The notes: generated by a model not told the origin, from the sequence alone. Shown: positions 1 through 7,300, counted from the stretch's first letter. The stretch: DNA of 10,187 nucleotides from Verrucomicrobiota bacterium (GCA_020629815.1 JAHDCN010000092.1:1-10187), one strand, 5' to 3'. Numbers and translations: made by a program.

Positions 1-1334
1 CTGGCGAGATCAAATAACTCGATCTGATCATGGTGATAGTGATGGATCAGCTTGGAGTCACCTTTTCGAATCGCGCTGGCCGGGTAACTGCCTTCACCCT
101 GGTAGTGGGGGAAGTGCCAGTATTGAGTGTCGCGGTCGATCTTCCCGTCTTCGAATAGCGGGGCGAGACTAACTCCGTCGAGATGTTGGTTCGGCATCGG
201 CGGGAGCCCGGCCATTTCAAGAATCGTGGGATAAAAATCCATGCTGTTCACTGGTGTGCTCGAACGCTTTCCAGCGGTATCTTTTCCGGGCCAATGTATC
301 AGCAACGGCGTGCGCAGGCCGCCCTCGTAGAGAAAGGTTTTGCCGGTGCGCAGTGGCTGATTCGAGGTCGGGTGGTCTTTGAAATAGGAAGAGCGTCCAC
401 CGTTGTCGCCAGTGAAAACGATAATGGTGTTGTCGTAGAGGCCGGCGTCTTTCAGCGAATCAATCAGTCGGCCAATGTTTTCATCGAGCGTGGCTAACTC
501 ACCGGCATATTCTGCGTTGTCCTGTCGATATTTTTGCGGTTTGTGGCCGAACTCATCCGGAACTCTGTCCTTCTCCAAAGGAGGCAGACCGTTCCGTTTC
601 TTCTGAAACTTTTCACGCAACTCAGGCTTCGACTCGATTGGCGAATGCATCGCGAAATGGCAGAGATGCAGGTAGAAAGGTTGTTCGCGTTTGCGAGTGA
701 CAAACTCGATGGCTGCATCGGTGAGCAGGTCGGTGAAGTTGTCGCCTTTCTTTGCATCGGGGAAATAGTTCCCGCCGCGAAATGGAAAGAACATTGAGCA
801 GCGATTCGATTCGATGATCGCCTTCTGCTCGGAGTAGCCATGTGCCTTCGGACCGCCGGTGGCCTTCAGTCCACCCATGTGCCATTTTCCGTAGAAGGCT
901 GTTTCATAGCCCGCGTCCTGCAATGTCTCTCCTAGCGTGACTTCGCTGTCCTCAATTCCGGGCGATTGCGGTGGGGGACAATAAACTCGTGGCTTCTCGT
1001 TATCTTTGCCATAGAACTGATCCCGTCCGGGTAGCCACTGTGTCACCCCGTGTCGTGCCGGATTCTTTCCGGTTAGAATACTGAGACGGGTCGGCGAACA
1101 CATCGGGCTCGGTGTGTAGCAGGTATCGAAACGCATCGATTCCTTCGCCAACTGATCGATCCTCGGCGTTTCATAAAACGTGCTGCCGTTGTAGCCGACA
1201 TCCTTCCAGCCGAAGTCATCGATCAGGATGAACAGGACGTTGGGGCGGGATTGCTCTGCATTGGATTTAGAAAACAATAGGAATAATCCCAGAATCAGAA
1301 GGTAGATTGCTTTGTTTAAATCTTTCAAAATCAT
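1..1334 (-). CDS. Secreted formylglycine-dependent sulfatase (arylsulfatase A-like), C-terminus cut by window edge
   Basis: A type I sulfatase that would hydrolyse sulfate esters, probably on an exported polysaccharide substrate; the specific substrate cannot be read from sequence. 444 residues are visible without a stop. Residues 1-26 are a signal peptide: basic start, hydrophobic stretch about 9-21, and a Ser-Asn-Ala cleavage site. Metal ligands appear at D39-D40 (in LFILIDDFGW) and D310-N311 (FTGDNGG). The formylglycine site is C79-S-P-T-R83 followed by LSILTGK, so maturation by a formylglycine-generating enzyme encoded elsewhere is expected. K150 and H152 (GKWHMGG) and K332 (GKTFLYEGGLRTPL) are the usual sulfate-binding and catalytic positions. 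The visible end, with a GDSKLI and an ELFDL motif, is typical of the sulfatase C-terminal subdomain, so only the tail is missing. The ATG overlaps the stop of the upstream nucleotidyltransferase gene (ATGA), and AGG immediately precedes it. Confidence 0.95.
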   Translation of the reverse strand, partial: MILKDLNKAIYLLILGLFLLFSKSNAEQSRPNVLFILIDDFGWKDVGYNGSTFYETPRIDQLAKESMRFDTCYTPSPMCSPTRLSILTGKNPARHGVTQWLPGRDQFYGKDNEKPRVYCPPPQSPGIEDSEVTLGETLQDAGYETAFYGKWHMGGLKATGGPKAHGYSEQKAIIESNRCSMFFPFRGGNYFPDAKKGDNFTDLLTDAAIEFVTRKREQPFYLHLCHFAMHSPIESKPELREKFQKKRNGLPPLEKDRVPDEFGHKPQKYRQDNAEYAGELATLDENIGRLIDSLKDAGLYDNTIIVFTGDNGGRSSYFKDHPTSNQPLRTGKTFLYEGGLRTPLLIHWPGKDTAGKRSSTPVNSMDFYPTILEMAGLPPMPNQHLDGVSLAPLFEDGKIDRDTQYWHFPHYQGEGSYPASAIRKGDSKLIHHYHHDQIELFDLA

Positions 1335-1912
1335 CCTTTCGCGCTTTCTTCTGCTATTTCGAGAACAATTGGTTTTGCTCGTTCGAATGCGTCGTGCAAC
1401 TCGACGGTGTCGGTCAAATTCGCCATGGCGAATGCTTCGATCAATTGTTCACGAGTGATTCTATCGTGGTTGATAAGAAACCTGGCATCTTCCATATCTT
1501 GTTCATCATCGCCCCGCATCATCTTGGTCAAGACAAGATCAATCGCTGCCGGGCGAAACAACTGTAGATTCTCGGTAGAGATCGAAGTAATGGGAACTAC
1601 ATGTTCTTTCCAATTGTTTCGAAGGAATACCTGCTCCTCCCCGAATAGATGAGTGATGTAAAGGCCCCTGTCCTTGAATAGTTCATTCACCTCATCCTTT
1701 GCATTCCAAAAATTCTCGTCGTTTGAGAGCTCTTCGATCGTGTGGGTGCGAATAATGGCATCAATATCGAACGTCTTTAACGTAGCCGGCGGTGGGTTCT
1801 CAAAGCCGAGGGCGATCGCGGCCCGCCCGTATATGATCAATTGAACTTCGTGATCCAAAAATCGATCCAAGGCCCGAGCCAATGTTGCTGGGTTGCTTTC
1901 GGAGATATCCAT
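1331..1912 (-). CDS. Nucleotidyltransferase-fold protein (AbiEii/DUF6036-like), possible toxin-like partner of the upstream gene
   Basis: 193 residues with no signal peptide, so cytoplasmic. The N-terminal half has the minimal nucleotidyltransferase pattern: Y28-G-R-A-A at 28-32, then T47-F-D49-I-D51, the acidic pair that binds metal in this superfamily. The usual second glycine is arginine (GR, not GG or GS); from memory this is a feature of a subfamily, not damage. The C-terminal half (about 124-150) has IDLVLTKMMRGDDEQDMEDARFL, with K130, R133, D139 and D142 in the spacing seen in AbiEii-type proteins. NTP transfer to tRNA or protein is known for relatives such as MenT; the target here is unknown. 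It starts 4 bp after the upstream stop, and no clear ribosome binding site is visible, suggesting translational coupling. A hand count of 1381-1860 gives 228 of 480 G/C (47.5%), somewhat low. Family assignment is fairly sure; the toxin role is inference. Confidence 0.75.
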   Translation of the reverse strand: MDISESNPATLARALDRFLDHEVQLIIYGRAAIALGFENPPPATLKTFDIDAIIRTHTIEELSNDENFWNAKDEVNELFKDRGLYITHLFGEEQVFLRNNWKEHVVPITSISTENLQLFRPAAIDLVLTKMMRGDDEQDMEDARFLINHDRITREQLIEAFAMANLTDTVELHDAFERAKPIVLEIAEESAKG

Positions 1913-1916
1913 ATCG

Positions 1917-2468
1917 CTAAGAAACAGAAAGTCGAAGCCATCGTCTCTGGATACCTACCTTCTCCCGAGTCATTCCGGTCATCTCAAAAAAACGGGTCGG
2001 GTGGGGTGCCTGCTCTGGTTTGTCAGATTCTGGTAACAGGCTCAGAAGATCGGTCCAAAAAGTGTTATCGGGTTCGACATCGTTCCCGCAAGTCGCAATC
2101 CAGTGAACCAGGGCTTGGCAACGTTCCGCTTCCGCCAAGCTTGCCAACTCTTCTGTTTCCACGTTTTCTGCAGAAATAAGGGCTGATCCAACTCTGTGGC
2201 ACCATTGCCTTTTTGAGGCAGAATCAGCAGGTAGATCCGGAGAAAGTAGCGCAACGCCTAGTTCTACATTCGATAGCTGATTAATTGAAACCTGATATTT
2301 TGGGTCCCTACTCAGTTTTTCGAATTGGCTCTCCCCATCATAATACCGAAGCCCCCTCGCGACTGCCAACCGCCAGAGATCGTCTGGCAATTCGAAGCCC
2401 ATTTCACGAATCTTCGTCAGCAGCTTTGACGCTGTGTAAAACCCGGACTGGCCTTCCTGAACAATCAT
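1917..2468 (-). CDS. Hypothetical protein, upstream partner of the nucleotidyltransferase
   Basis: 183 residues; I do not recognise a named family. It has no signal peptide or membrane segment. The N-terminal 45 residues (GFYTASKLLTKI, then LPDDLWRLAVARGLRYYDG) look helical and could hold a small helix-turn-helix, but this is only an impression. The middle (about 62-145) is acidic and helical, with cysteines at 90, 117 and 127 and tryptophans at 89, 123 and 138. The tail is basic and distinctive: HPTRFFEMTGMTREK then VGIQRRWLRL at 156-180, the sort of C-terminal peptide that could bind a partner. It begins 11 bp after the cytochrome stop and ends 4 bp before the nucleotidyltransferase start, so the two small genes form one unit. 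By analogy with AbiEi/AbiEii and MenA/MenT gene order (first gene antitoxin, second gene nucleotidyltransferase) it might be an antitoxin, but nothing in the sequence proves it. Confidence 0.65.
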   Translation of the reverse strand: MIVQEGQSGFYTASKLLTKIREMGFELPDDLWRLAVARGLRYYDGESQFEKLSRDPKYQVSINQLSNVELGVALLSPDLPADSASKRQWCHRVGSALISAENVETEELASLAEAERCQALVHWIATCGNDVEPDNTFWTDLLSLLPESDKPEQAPHPTRFFEMTGMTREKVGIQRRWLRLSVS

Positions 2469-2479
2469 TCCCGAAAATA

Positions 2480-4987
2480 CTATTCGCCCCGAAACAACGG
2501 ACTATCAACTACGGCGGCGATCGTCTCAATCATTCGATAATCGTGTTCGGCTGACTTTTGCAGAATTTGATCGATCTCTGCGTAGTCGCTGTCACCGGGC
2601 TCTTCACCATTGGCGTAGGTCAGCAGTTTGGATATGAAGCAGCGCACAAATCGGTCGCGGTTGGCGTCGGTGAGAATCTGATCGCGAAACTCGGTGATAT
2701 CGTTGTAGGCTTTGCCATTCCGAAAGCTGGCGCTGGCGTCGATGGGGATGTCTTCCATTTTGCGTTGGGCCCTCTTGCTGGTCCCTTCGCCGGTATCCAT
2801 CGAGAGAGGGTTCACATAGACATCGCGCCAGGCTCCGGTCGGATCAAAGTTCTCAAAAGCATAACCCCAGGGGTCGATGGATTTATGACAACTGGCGCAG
2901 GTTTCATCGCTGGTATGAGCGGCGAGGATTTCCTTAATAGTCTTTGCCTGCCGGACATCGGGTTCGGAAATCTCCACGTCAGGCGGCGGCGGAGTCGGAT
3001 GGATCCCCATGAAGTTTTCCATCACGTAAACCGCTCGGTGAATCGGCGAAGTCGCCAGACTATCCGCGGTCGCGGTGAGAAAGGCACCCATACCAAGCAG
3101 GCCACCACGCCGTCCGTCGGTAAAAGTATACTTCCGGAATTGGGAATCAGCGGGCACATCTTCCAATCCATAGATACCGGCGAGGTCGGCGTTTACAAAA
3201 CTGTAGTTAGCCGAGAGAAGTTCGGTGACCGGTAGATTATTCTCCGCGATGTGGCGGAAAAAATGCAGGACCTCATCGACCATGTCCTCACTCACTTCTT
3301 TTTTGTGATAGAAGGTGTATCGCTGCGGGTCGGGTGACATGAAGTTGATATCGTTTAACTCCAGCCACGCGAACGGGAACTCGCGGAGGAATTCGTCGGC
3401 CTGCTGACTGTTGATCTGTTTCTTCAGTTGATTGCTCAGCGCCTCGAAGTCAGCCATGTCGCCATCTTGAATCGATTGGCGAAGTTGGGAAGAGGGCAGG
3501 GTGCCTTGCAGAAAATAGCTGAATTTTTCTGCGAAGTGATCGACTGCATTAAGTTGCTCGCGGTTCAGCATCAGGAATGACGGCGAGACCAAAATCGAAA
3601 CAATGCCTTCTTTTAGTGCTTCAATTTCACCAAGCGAATCCACCTTGCGTTCGACCAGCTCGATGACTGGATCGAGCTCGGATGATTCAATGCTTTTTCG
3701 CCACGCCCTCTCGGCAATAGGACGAAGAATCTCACGGGCTTTCTCGACGGAAGGGTTCTCCCCCAGTAATGCAATCTGTCGCTCCGGTGGCCACGAGTCG
3801 TAAAACGGACCCTCGACAGTTACGCCGAAAATTCGTGGCCGGGCTCCTTCCCAATACTCGGTCCAGTTGTGCCAGGTGTCGGGGTTACGCTCCTTGCCGC
3901 GTTTCTTCAGATCGGCAATGCGACTTTTCTCCACGACCTGATTGTAAATGGCCGGGTGAAACTCCTTATGATGAAGCGCAGCGATGGTGTTTTGGAATTT
4001 GAAGTTCCCATTGCCGCGCATACGAAACGCATCGGTGGGATGGCGTAGTTCCAGATAGGTTCCCGCAGCCAGCCATTCATCGAGTTGGATTTCGATCTTT
4101 TCTTCGTCGGGGAGAGTAAATGTTTTGACCCGGTCACCCATGTGAACAGCCAACTGAATCGGATCATCGTTGTAGTAGCCGGTATGCTTGGTTTGGTATT
4201 CCATCCGGTCTTTGCCGGTAGCCTCGATGGTGATTCGGTAGCGTCCGGTTTCTTTGGTCGAAGGAAAATCGGCGAATAGCGCAGCTCGATTCGGATCGGC
4301 AATATCGTAGTATCCGTCTTTGCCGTATCGAATCGGACGACTGGTGTTCTGGCCTGTCTCCTCACGCATGATTCGATCCGGAGAGATCTTGTGAGTTTTC
4401 GGTTCCGGACGTTCACCCGAAAGGATCGTGGCATCAACGATCTGGCGAACGGCATTGATATATTGCTCCAGATGAAACCGGCTGAAGCCCAGTGTTTCTC
4501 CGTGTGTGTCGAACCCGTGATGAAGAGAATCGCCAATCAGGTCAGCGGTGGGGAAATGGGTGCCGATGTCTTCGAGTAGCAAAGCATCGCGGACACTGTT
4601 CTCAAACTCGCGGTTGTTCATGCGCCGAACCTTCGAGCGAGTGATCTGTTTCGACGATTTGTGAGCTTTCAGCTTCGACTCGACGAAGGCGATCATCTCC
4701 CGGCGGGCATCCGCTTCGAGTTCGCTTTCATCTTCCGGCGGCATCTCTTCCGCTTTGACCAAATCAAGAACATCGAGCCAGCGATCCAGATTCGCTTCGG
4801 TCGGACCAGTGCCGAGATCCTTCAGATTGAATTTGCCCTTCGCCTTCTCGTCGTTGTGGCAATCGAAGCAGTGCGTTTTGAAAGATAGGGGAAAATCTTC
4901 TGCTTGAGAAAATGGAGCGGCGAACAATAGGAAAATTACAAAGGTCCTACGTAGCAGCGATCTCCAGATCGCTGAGGGAGAGTGCAT
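2480..4987 (-). CDS. Exported planctomycete-type c-type cytochrome with DUF1587/DUF1595/DUF1592/DUF1588/DUF1585 domains
   Basis: 835 residues from the chosen ATG. Residues 1-29 form a signal peptide ending Phe-Ser-Gln-Ala, so the protein is periplasmic or envelope-associated. A first haem site is C40-F-D-C43-H44, with a likely Met ligand in EEMPPED (M82). DUF1587 spans about 120-185 (MNNREFENSVRD). A beta-rich, carbohydrate-binding-like insert follows at about 225-325. DUF1595 lies at about 412-473, DUF1592 at 483-605 (FAEKFSYFLQGTLP) and DUF1588 at 620-720. A second haem site is C697-A-S-C700-H701 followed by KSIDPWG; DUF1585 occupies 762-833. Such proteins are thought to act in extracellular redox or polymer breakdown, but their biochemistry is unproven. 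The open frame extends upstream to 5089, inside the DUF1552 gene. I chose 4987 because it places the hydrophobic segment normally and avoids the overlap. An ATG at 5041 would add 18 residues. The start region is built on an inverted repeat. Confidence 0.92.
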   Translation of the reverse strand: MHSPSAIWRSLLRRTFVIFLLFAAPFSQAEDFPLSFKTHCFDCHNDEKAKGKFNLKDLGTGPTEANLDRWLDVLDLVKAEEMPPEDESELEADARREMIAFVESKLKAHKSSKQITRSKVRRMNNREFENSVRDALLLEDIGTHFPTADLIGDSLHHGFDTHGETLGFSRFHLEQYINAVRQIVDATILSGERPEPKTHKISPDRIMREETGQNTSRPIRYGKDGYYDIADPNRAALFADFPSTKETGRYRITIEATGKDRMEYQTKHTGYYNDDPIQLAVHMGDRVKTFTLPDEEKIEIQLDEWLAAGTYLELRHPTDAFRMRGNGNFKFQNTIAALHHKEFHPAIYNQVVEKSRIADLKKRGKERNPDTWHNWTEYWEGARPRIFGVTVEGPFYDSWPPERQIALLGENPSVEKAREILRPIAERAWRKSIESSELDPVIELVERKVDSLGEIEALKEGIVSILVSPSFLMLNREQLNAVDHFAEKFSYFLQGTLPSSQLRQSIQDGDMADFEALSNQLKKQINSQQADEFLREFPFAWLELNDINFMSPDPQRYTFYHKKEVSEDMVDEVLHFFRHIAENNLPVTELLSANYSFVNADLAGIYGLEDVPADSQFRKYTFTDGRRGGLLGMGAFLTATADSLATSPIHRAVYVMENFMGIHPTPPPPDVEISEPDVRQAKTIKEILAAHTSDETCASCHKSIDPWGYAFENFDPTGAWRDVYVNPLSMDTGEGTSKRAQRKMEDIPIDASASFRNGKAYNDITEFRDQILTDANRDRFVRCFISKLLTYANGEEPGDSDYAEIDQILQKSAEHDYRMIETIAAVVDSPLFRGE
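4951..4974 (+). repeat. 24-bp palindromic repeat, copy A (inside the cytochrome coding sequence)
   Basis: The plus strand reads GTAGC, A, then the core GCGATCTCCAGATCGC and TG. The outer bases make CAGCGATC / GATCGCTG, a perfect 8-bp palindrome around a 4-base centre. The copy lies within the cytochrome gene and encodes most of signal-peptide residues 5-13 (SAIWRSLLR). From memory, similar GTAGCGGCGATCTCCAGATC sequences recur between genes in Verrucomicrobiota, but I cannot check this here. No further copy was seen in this window. Confidence 0.9.
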
Positions 4988-4998
4988 TTCAGTGAGAA

Positions 4999-5022
4999 CA
5001 GCGATCTGGAGATCGCCGCTAC
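4999..5022 (-). repeat. 24-bp palindromic repeat, copy B (between the DUF1552 and cytochrome genes)
   Basis: Read on the minus strand it matches copy A at 23 of 24 positions; position 6 is G instead of A. It lies in the 46-bp gap after the DUF1552 stop at 5034 and is inverted relative to copy A, with 24 bp between the two. Its internal palindrome has one G-U position when transcribed on the minus strand. Confidence 0.9.
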
Positions 5023-5033
5023 ATTTCGCAGGC

Positions 5034-6281
5034 CTATCCATACTGCAAATCAAACGTTCCCGTGCTGGTATTAAATTCCTCGCGCTCAATCCCGAATCGC
5101 TGCATCAGGGTAAGGAACAAATTACAGAGCGGCATGTTGTCGCCATTCGGGCTGGCGGTATCGACGTGGCCGAGGTGCTTGAAGCCCCCGCCGGCAACAA
5201 AGATCGGCAGGTTGCGATTCGAGTGCGTGCCGCCGTAACCCATGCCACTGCCGAAAAGGACGATGGTGTGATCCAGCATCGAGCCGTCACGGCCGGGCTC
5301 CTGAATGGCATCCAGTCTTTTCAGGCAACGCGATAACTGTGCGATCTGGAAAGATTCGATAGCAACCAACTCATTAGTGACGTCTTCCATTTTTCCATTG
5401 TGAGTGCAACCGTGGTAGCTGCGGGTGACACCCTCGACCTCGGTGTATTTCAGATTGGTCGGGAAGGCGACGGTTGCGACGCGAGTCAGATCGGTCTCGA
5501 ACGCATAGGCGACCATGTCGAAGATCGCGTTGTAATTGTCGTGTATCGTCCGGCCTCCGTTCATGTGCTCAGAGATGTCGAAAGTTGGCTTGTCCTTGCC
5601 GATCCATTCGCGGCGACTGCCGAGGGTTTGTTCCAACTCGCGAACTGAAGTAGCAAACTGATCAAGCCGCTCGCTATCCTGCTTACTCCCGCTCTTTTGG
5701 AGTTGGGAAAACTGCGCACCAACCGTGTCGAGAATACTGCCATTGCGATCAATCATCTCCCGCCGGACTTTCTTCTCCTCGTTGGATAGATTGAGAAACA
5801 GGTGATCAAACAACTGTTGTGGGTCGGTAATCAATGCATTCTCTACGCCGTTTGCCGTCCAGCTCATGCGCACCCCGCTGCCCATTCCAATGTTTATTGA
5901 TGGGTAACGAACCTGTGCTCCGACGTGGCGCGCCATTGCCTGATCAATTGACATGTTTTTCTCCGGGAAAGCCTGGGCATTCGCCGGCAGAACCCCGCTG
6001 AGAAAAGAGACTTCCCGACCGTGACCGCTGACCATATTGTGGTCGGTGTGAGAAAGGATCGTCAATCTGTCCTTGAGCCAGTCGAGGGATTTCAGCGTTC
6101 GCGAAATGGTGAAGTCGCTGCCGAAGTCTTTCGGGAAGAAATGCTCTGGATGCATGCCAAAGGGATTACCGACAATAAGGCATCGAGTTGTAGCTGGATT
6201 CCCGGATCCAAACGCTTCCAGTGATGGCAGAGCGAGCGCTCCACCCACTCCGGTGAGGAATTTTCTTCGGCTGCTTGTCAT
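5034..6281 (-). CDS. Tat-exported DUF1552 family protein
   Basis: 415 residues. The N-terminus S4-R-R-K-F-L9 followed by TGVGGALALPSLEAFGS is a twin-arginine signal, so export in the folded state is expected. The body matches the DUF1552 family, a relative of DUF1501 in the alkaline phosphatase/sulfatase-like fold: an RCLIVGNPFGMHPEHFFP opening, LSHTDHNMVSGHG at about 77-89, the TRVATVAFP stretch, SYHGCTHNG, and the C-terminal LDHTIVLFGSGMGYGGTHSNRNLP then GDNMPLCNLFLTLMQRFGI. The function of the family is not established. It is found beside DUF1592-type cytochromes, as here, and both are exported, so they probably act together. AGGG lies about 9 bases before the ATG. A 68-bp gap with no convincing promoter separates it from the MoxR gene upstream. 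The stop is 46 bp before the cytochrome start. Confidence 0.93.
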   Translation of the reverse strand: MTSSRRKFLTGVGGALALPSLEAFGSGNPATTRCLIVGNPFGMHPEHFFPKDFGSDFTISRTLKSLDWLKDRLTILSHTDHNMVSGHGREVSFLSGVLPANAQAFPEKNMSIDQAMARHVGAQVRYPSINIGMGSGVRMSWTANGVENALITDPQQLFDHLFLNLSNEEKKVRREMIDRNGSILDTVGAQFSQLQKSGSKQDSERLDQFATSVRELEQTLGSRREWIGKDKPTFDISEHMNGGRTIHDNYNAIFDMVAYAFETDLTRVATVAFPTNLKYTEVEGVTRSYHGCTHNGKMEDVTNELVAIESFQIAQLSRCLKRLDAIQEPGRDGSMLDHTIVLFGSGMGYGGTHSNRNLPIFVAGGGFKHLGHVDTASPNGDNMPLCNLFLTLMQRFGIEREEFNTSTGTFDLQYG

Positions 6282-6349
6282 TTTTCTACCCTAACAGATA
6301 AGCGTTCCTGTAGAAAACGTTCGCAGGAATTTTTGGCCGATTCAGGGAA

Positions 6350-7291
6350 TCAGTCTGCTTCCACACTGGTCAGAACCTTTCCGAGAAAACGGGAAACGCG
6401 CAGTCGTTGCTTGTCCTTTTCAGATGCGCCGAGATCATCACTGGCCAGGGTGACCCGGTGCGCCAGGGCCGGAATAAAGGCGCGCTTCACATCTTCGGGA
6501 AAAACTCCTTCATGGCCTTCGATCAAGGCAATGGCGCGGGCAGCGCGGAGAAGAGACAAAGAGCCGCGATTGCTGATTTCGCCGCTGAGATCAGAGTGGT
6601 TGCGCACCGCATCGCAGAGCTGCACCACGTAGTCGCAGATCGGATCAGAAACGGGAATGGACTCGGTCTGTTTCTGTAGATTGACCAGTTCCTCTGTCGT
6701 CAGAATCGCACCGGTGGGCGGCGTGAGAGCCTGATCCATGTGCTGACGCAGCACACCAGCGCGAGTTGCTGCGTCAGGAAGTTTCATTTCAATCGACAGC
6801 AGAAATCGATCCAGCTGCGGCTCGGGCAGAGGAAACGTTCCGGTCGAGTAACGATTGTTCTGGGTAGCGACGACGTGGAAGAAACCGGGAAGATCATGAG
6901 TCTTTCCGTCCACCGTTACCTGACCTTCATTCATACACTCCAGAAGGGCGCTTTGAATGCGCGGGCTGGTCCGGTTGATTTCGTCGGCCAGGAGCAGATT
7001 GGTGAAAATGGGCCCCTGGTGAAACTCGAATTCATTCCGATCCGGTCGAAACATCGAGTAACCCAGAAGATCGGAGGGAACCAGGTCCGGGGTAAACTGC
7101 ACGCGTTTGAAATCGCCACTGATTGAATCAGCCAGCGTTTTCACCAGGGTGGTTTTGCCAACGCCTGGCGTGCCTTCGATCAGGACATGGCCACCTGCAA
7201 GCAAGGCGACCAAAAGTTCATAAACTGCACTCTCCGCGCCAAGCACGGTTTGGTTCAGTCTCTGCTGCAGCTTTTGGAGGGAATCGTTCAC
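6350..7291 (-). CDS. MoxR-family AAA+ ATPase
   Basis: 313 residues, the usual length for the family. Walker A is G40-T-P-G-V-G-K46-T47, Walker B is LLLADEIN at 99-106 with D103 and E104, and sensor 1 lies in ATQN at 142-145. The family hallmark GTFPLPEPQLDRF is at 151-163. The C-terminal lid region has RGSLSLLRAARAIALIEG. MoxR proteins are cytoplasmic chaperone-like ATPases that help activate or assemble partners, usually von Willebrand A or DUF58 proteins encoded next to them. Here no such partner follows; the next gene is DUF1552. The start is GTG, only 9 bp after the argS stop, without a visible Shine-Dalgarno sequence, so it is probably translated by coupling from argS. Family assignment is firm; the partner and process are unknown. 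Confidence 0.94.
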   Translation of the reverse strand: MNDSLQKLQQRLNQTVLGAESAVYELLVALLAGGHVLIEGTPGVGKTTLVKTLADSISGDFKRVQFTPDLVPSDLLGYSMFRPDRNEFEFHQGPIFTNLLLADEINRTSPRIQSALLECMNEGQVTVDGKTHDLPGFFHVVATQNNRYSTGTFPLPEPQLDRFLLSIEMKLPDAATRAGVLRQHMDQALTPPTGAILTTEELVNLQKQTESIPVSDPICDYVVQLCDAVRNHSDLSGEISNRGSLSLLRAARAIALIEGHEGVFPEDVKRAFIPALAHRVTLASDDLGASEKDKQRLRVSRFLGKVLTSVEAD

Positions 7292-7300
7292 GAGGGTGGT

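Larger units (their letters stand above)
4951..5022 (-). promoter_or_regulatory. Predicted mRNA hairpin enclosing the cytochrome start codon
   Basis: On the transcript of the DUF1552 and cytochrome genes the two repeat copies are complementary along all 24 positions, because the one difference becomes a G-U wobble. The loop is 24 nt (4998 down to 4975) and the AUG at 4987-4985 occupies loop nucleotides 12-14. The alternative fold is two local 8-bp hairpins, with loops UCCA and UGGA, flanking an exposed AUG. Pairing is read directly from the sequence. A role in limiting translation of the second gene, or in ending or stabilising the first message, is inference. No T-run follows the stem, so a classical intrinsic terminator is unlikely. 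Confidence 0.55.

Noticed and set aside
28..51. Histidine-rich HHYHHD stretch near the visible end of the sulfatase
   Set aside because: It lies in the usual region before the ELFDL motif of the C-terminal subdomain. Such residues vary among sulfatases, and no metal role can be argued from this alone.
494..885. Two overlapping minus-strand frames of 115 and 87 codons
   Set aside because: They lie inside the sulfatase gene in other frames. The sulfatase reads without interruption through this stretch with conserved GKWHMGG and NIGRLIDSL motifs.
2558..3235. 225-codon open frame on the plus strand
   Set aside because: It is antisense to the DUF1588/DUF1585 part of the cytochrome, including its second CXXCH site. 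No independent support.
3907..4536. 209-codon minus-strand frame inside the cytochrome gene
   Set aside because: A shifted frame of the cytochrome; composition is rich in R, S and P, and no domain is visible. The cytochrome frame is continuous, so this is not a frameshift fragment.
4987..5089. Upstream extension of the cytochrome open frame to an ATG at 5089
   Set aside because: It would overlap the DUF1552 gene by 56 bp and place 34 non-signal residues before the signal peptide. The ATG at 4987 fits a normal Sec signal better.
6305..6329. TTCCTG / CAGGAA inverted repeat followed by TTTTT on the plus strand, between MoxR and DUF1552
   Set aside because: It resembles a terminator only on the plus strand, where no gene is transcribed. 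On the minus strand no T-run follows and the 13-nt loop is long, so it is probably chance.
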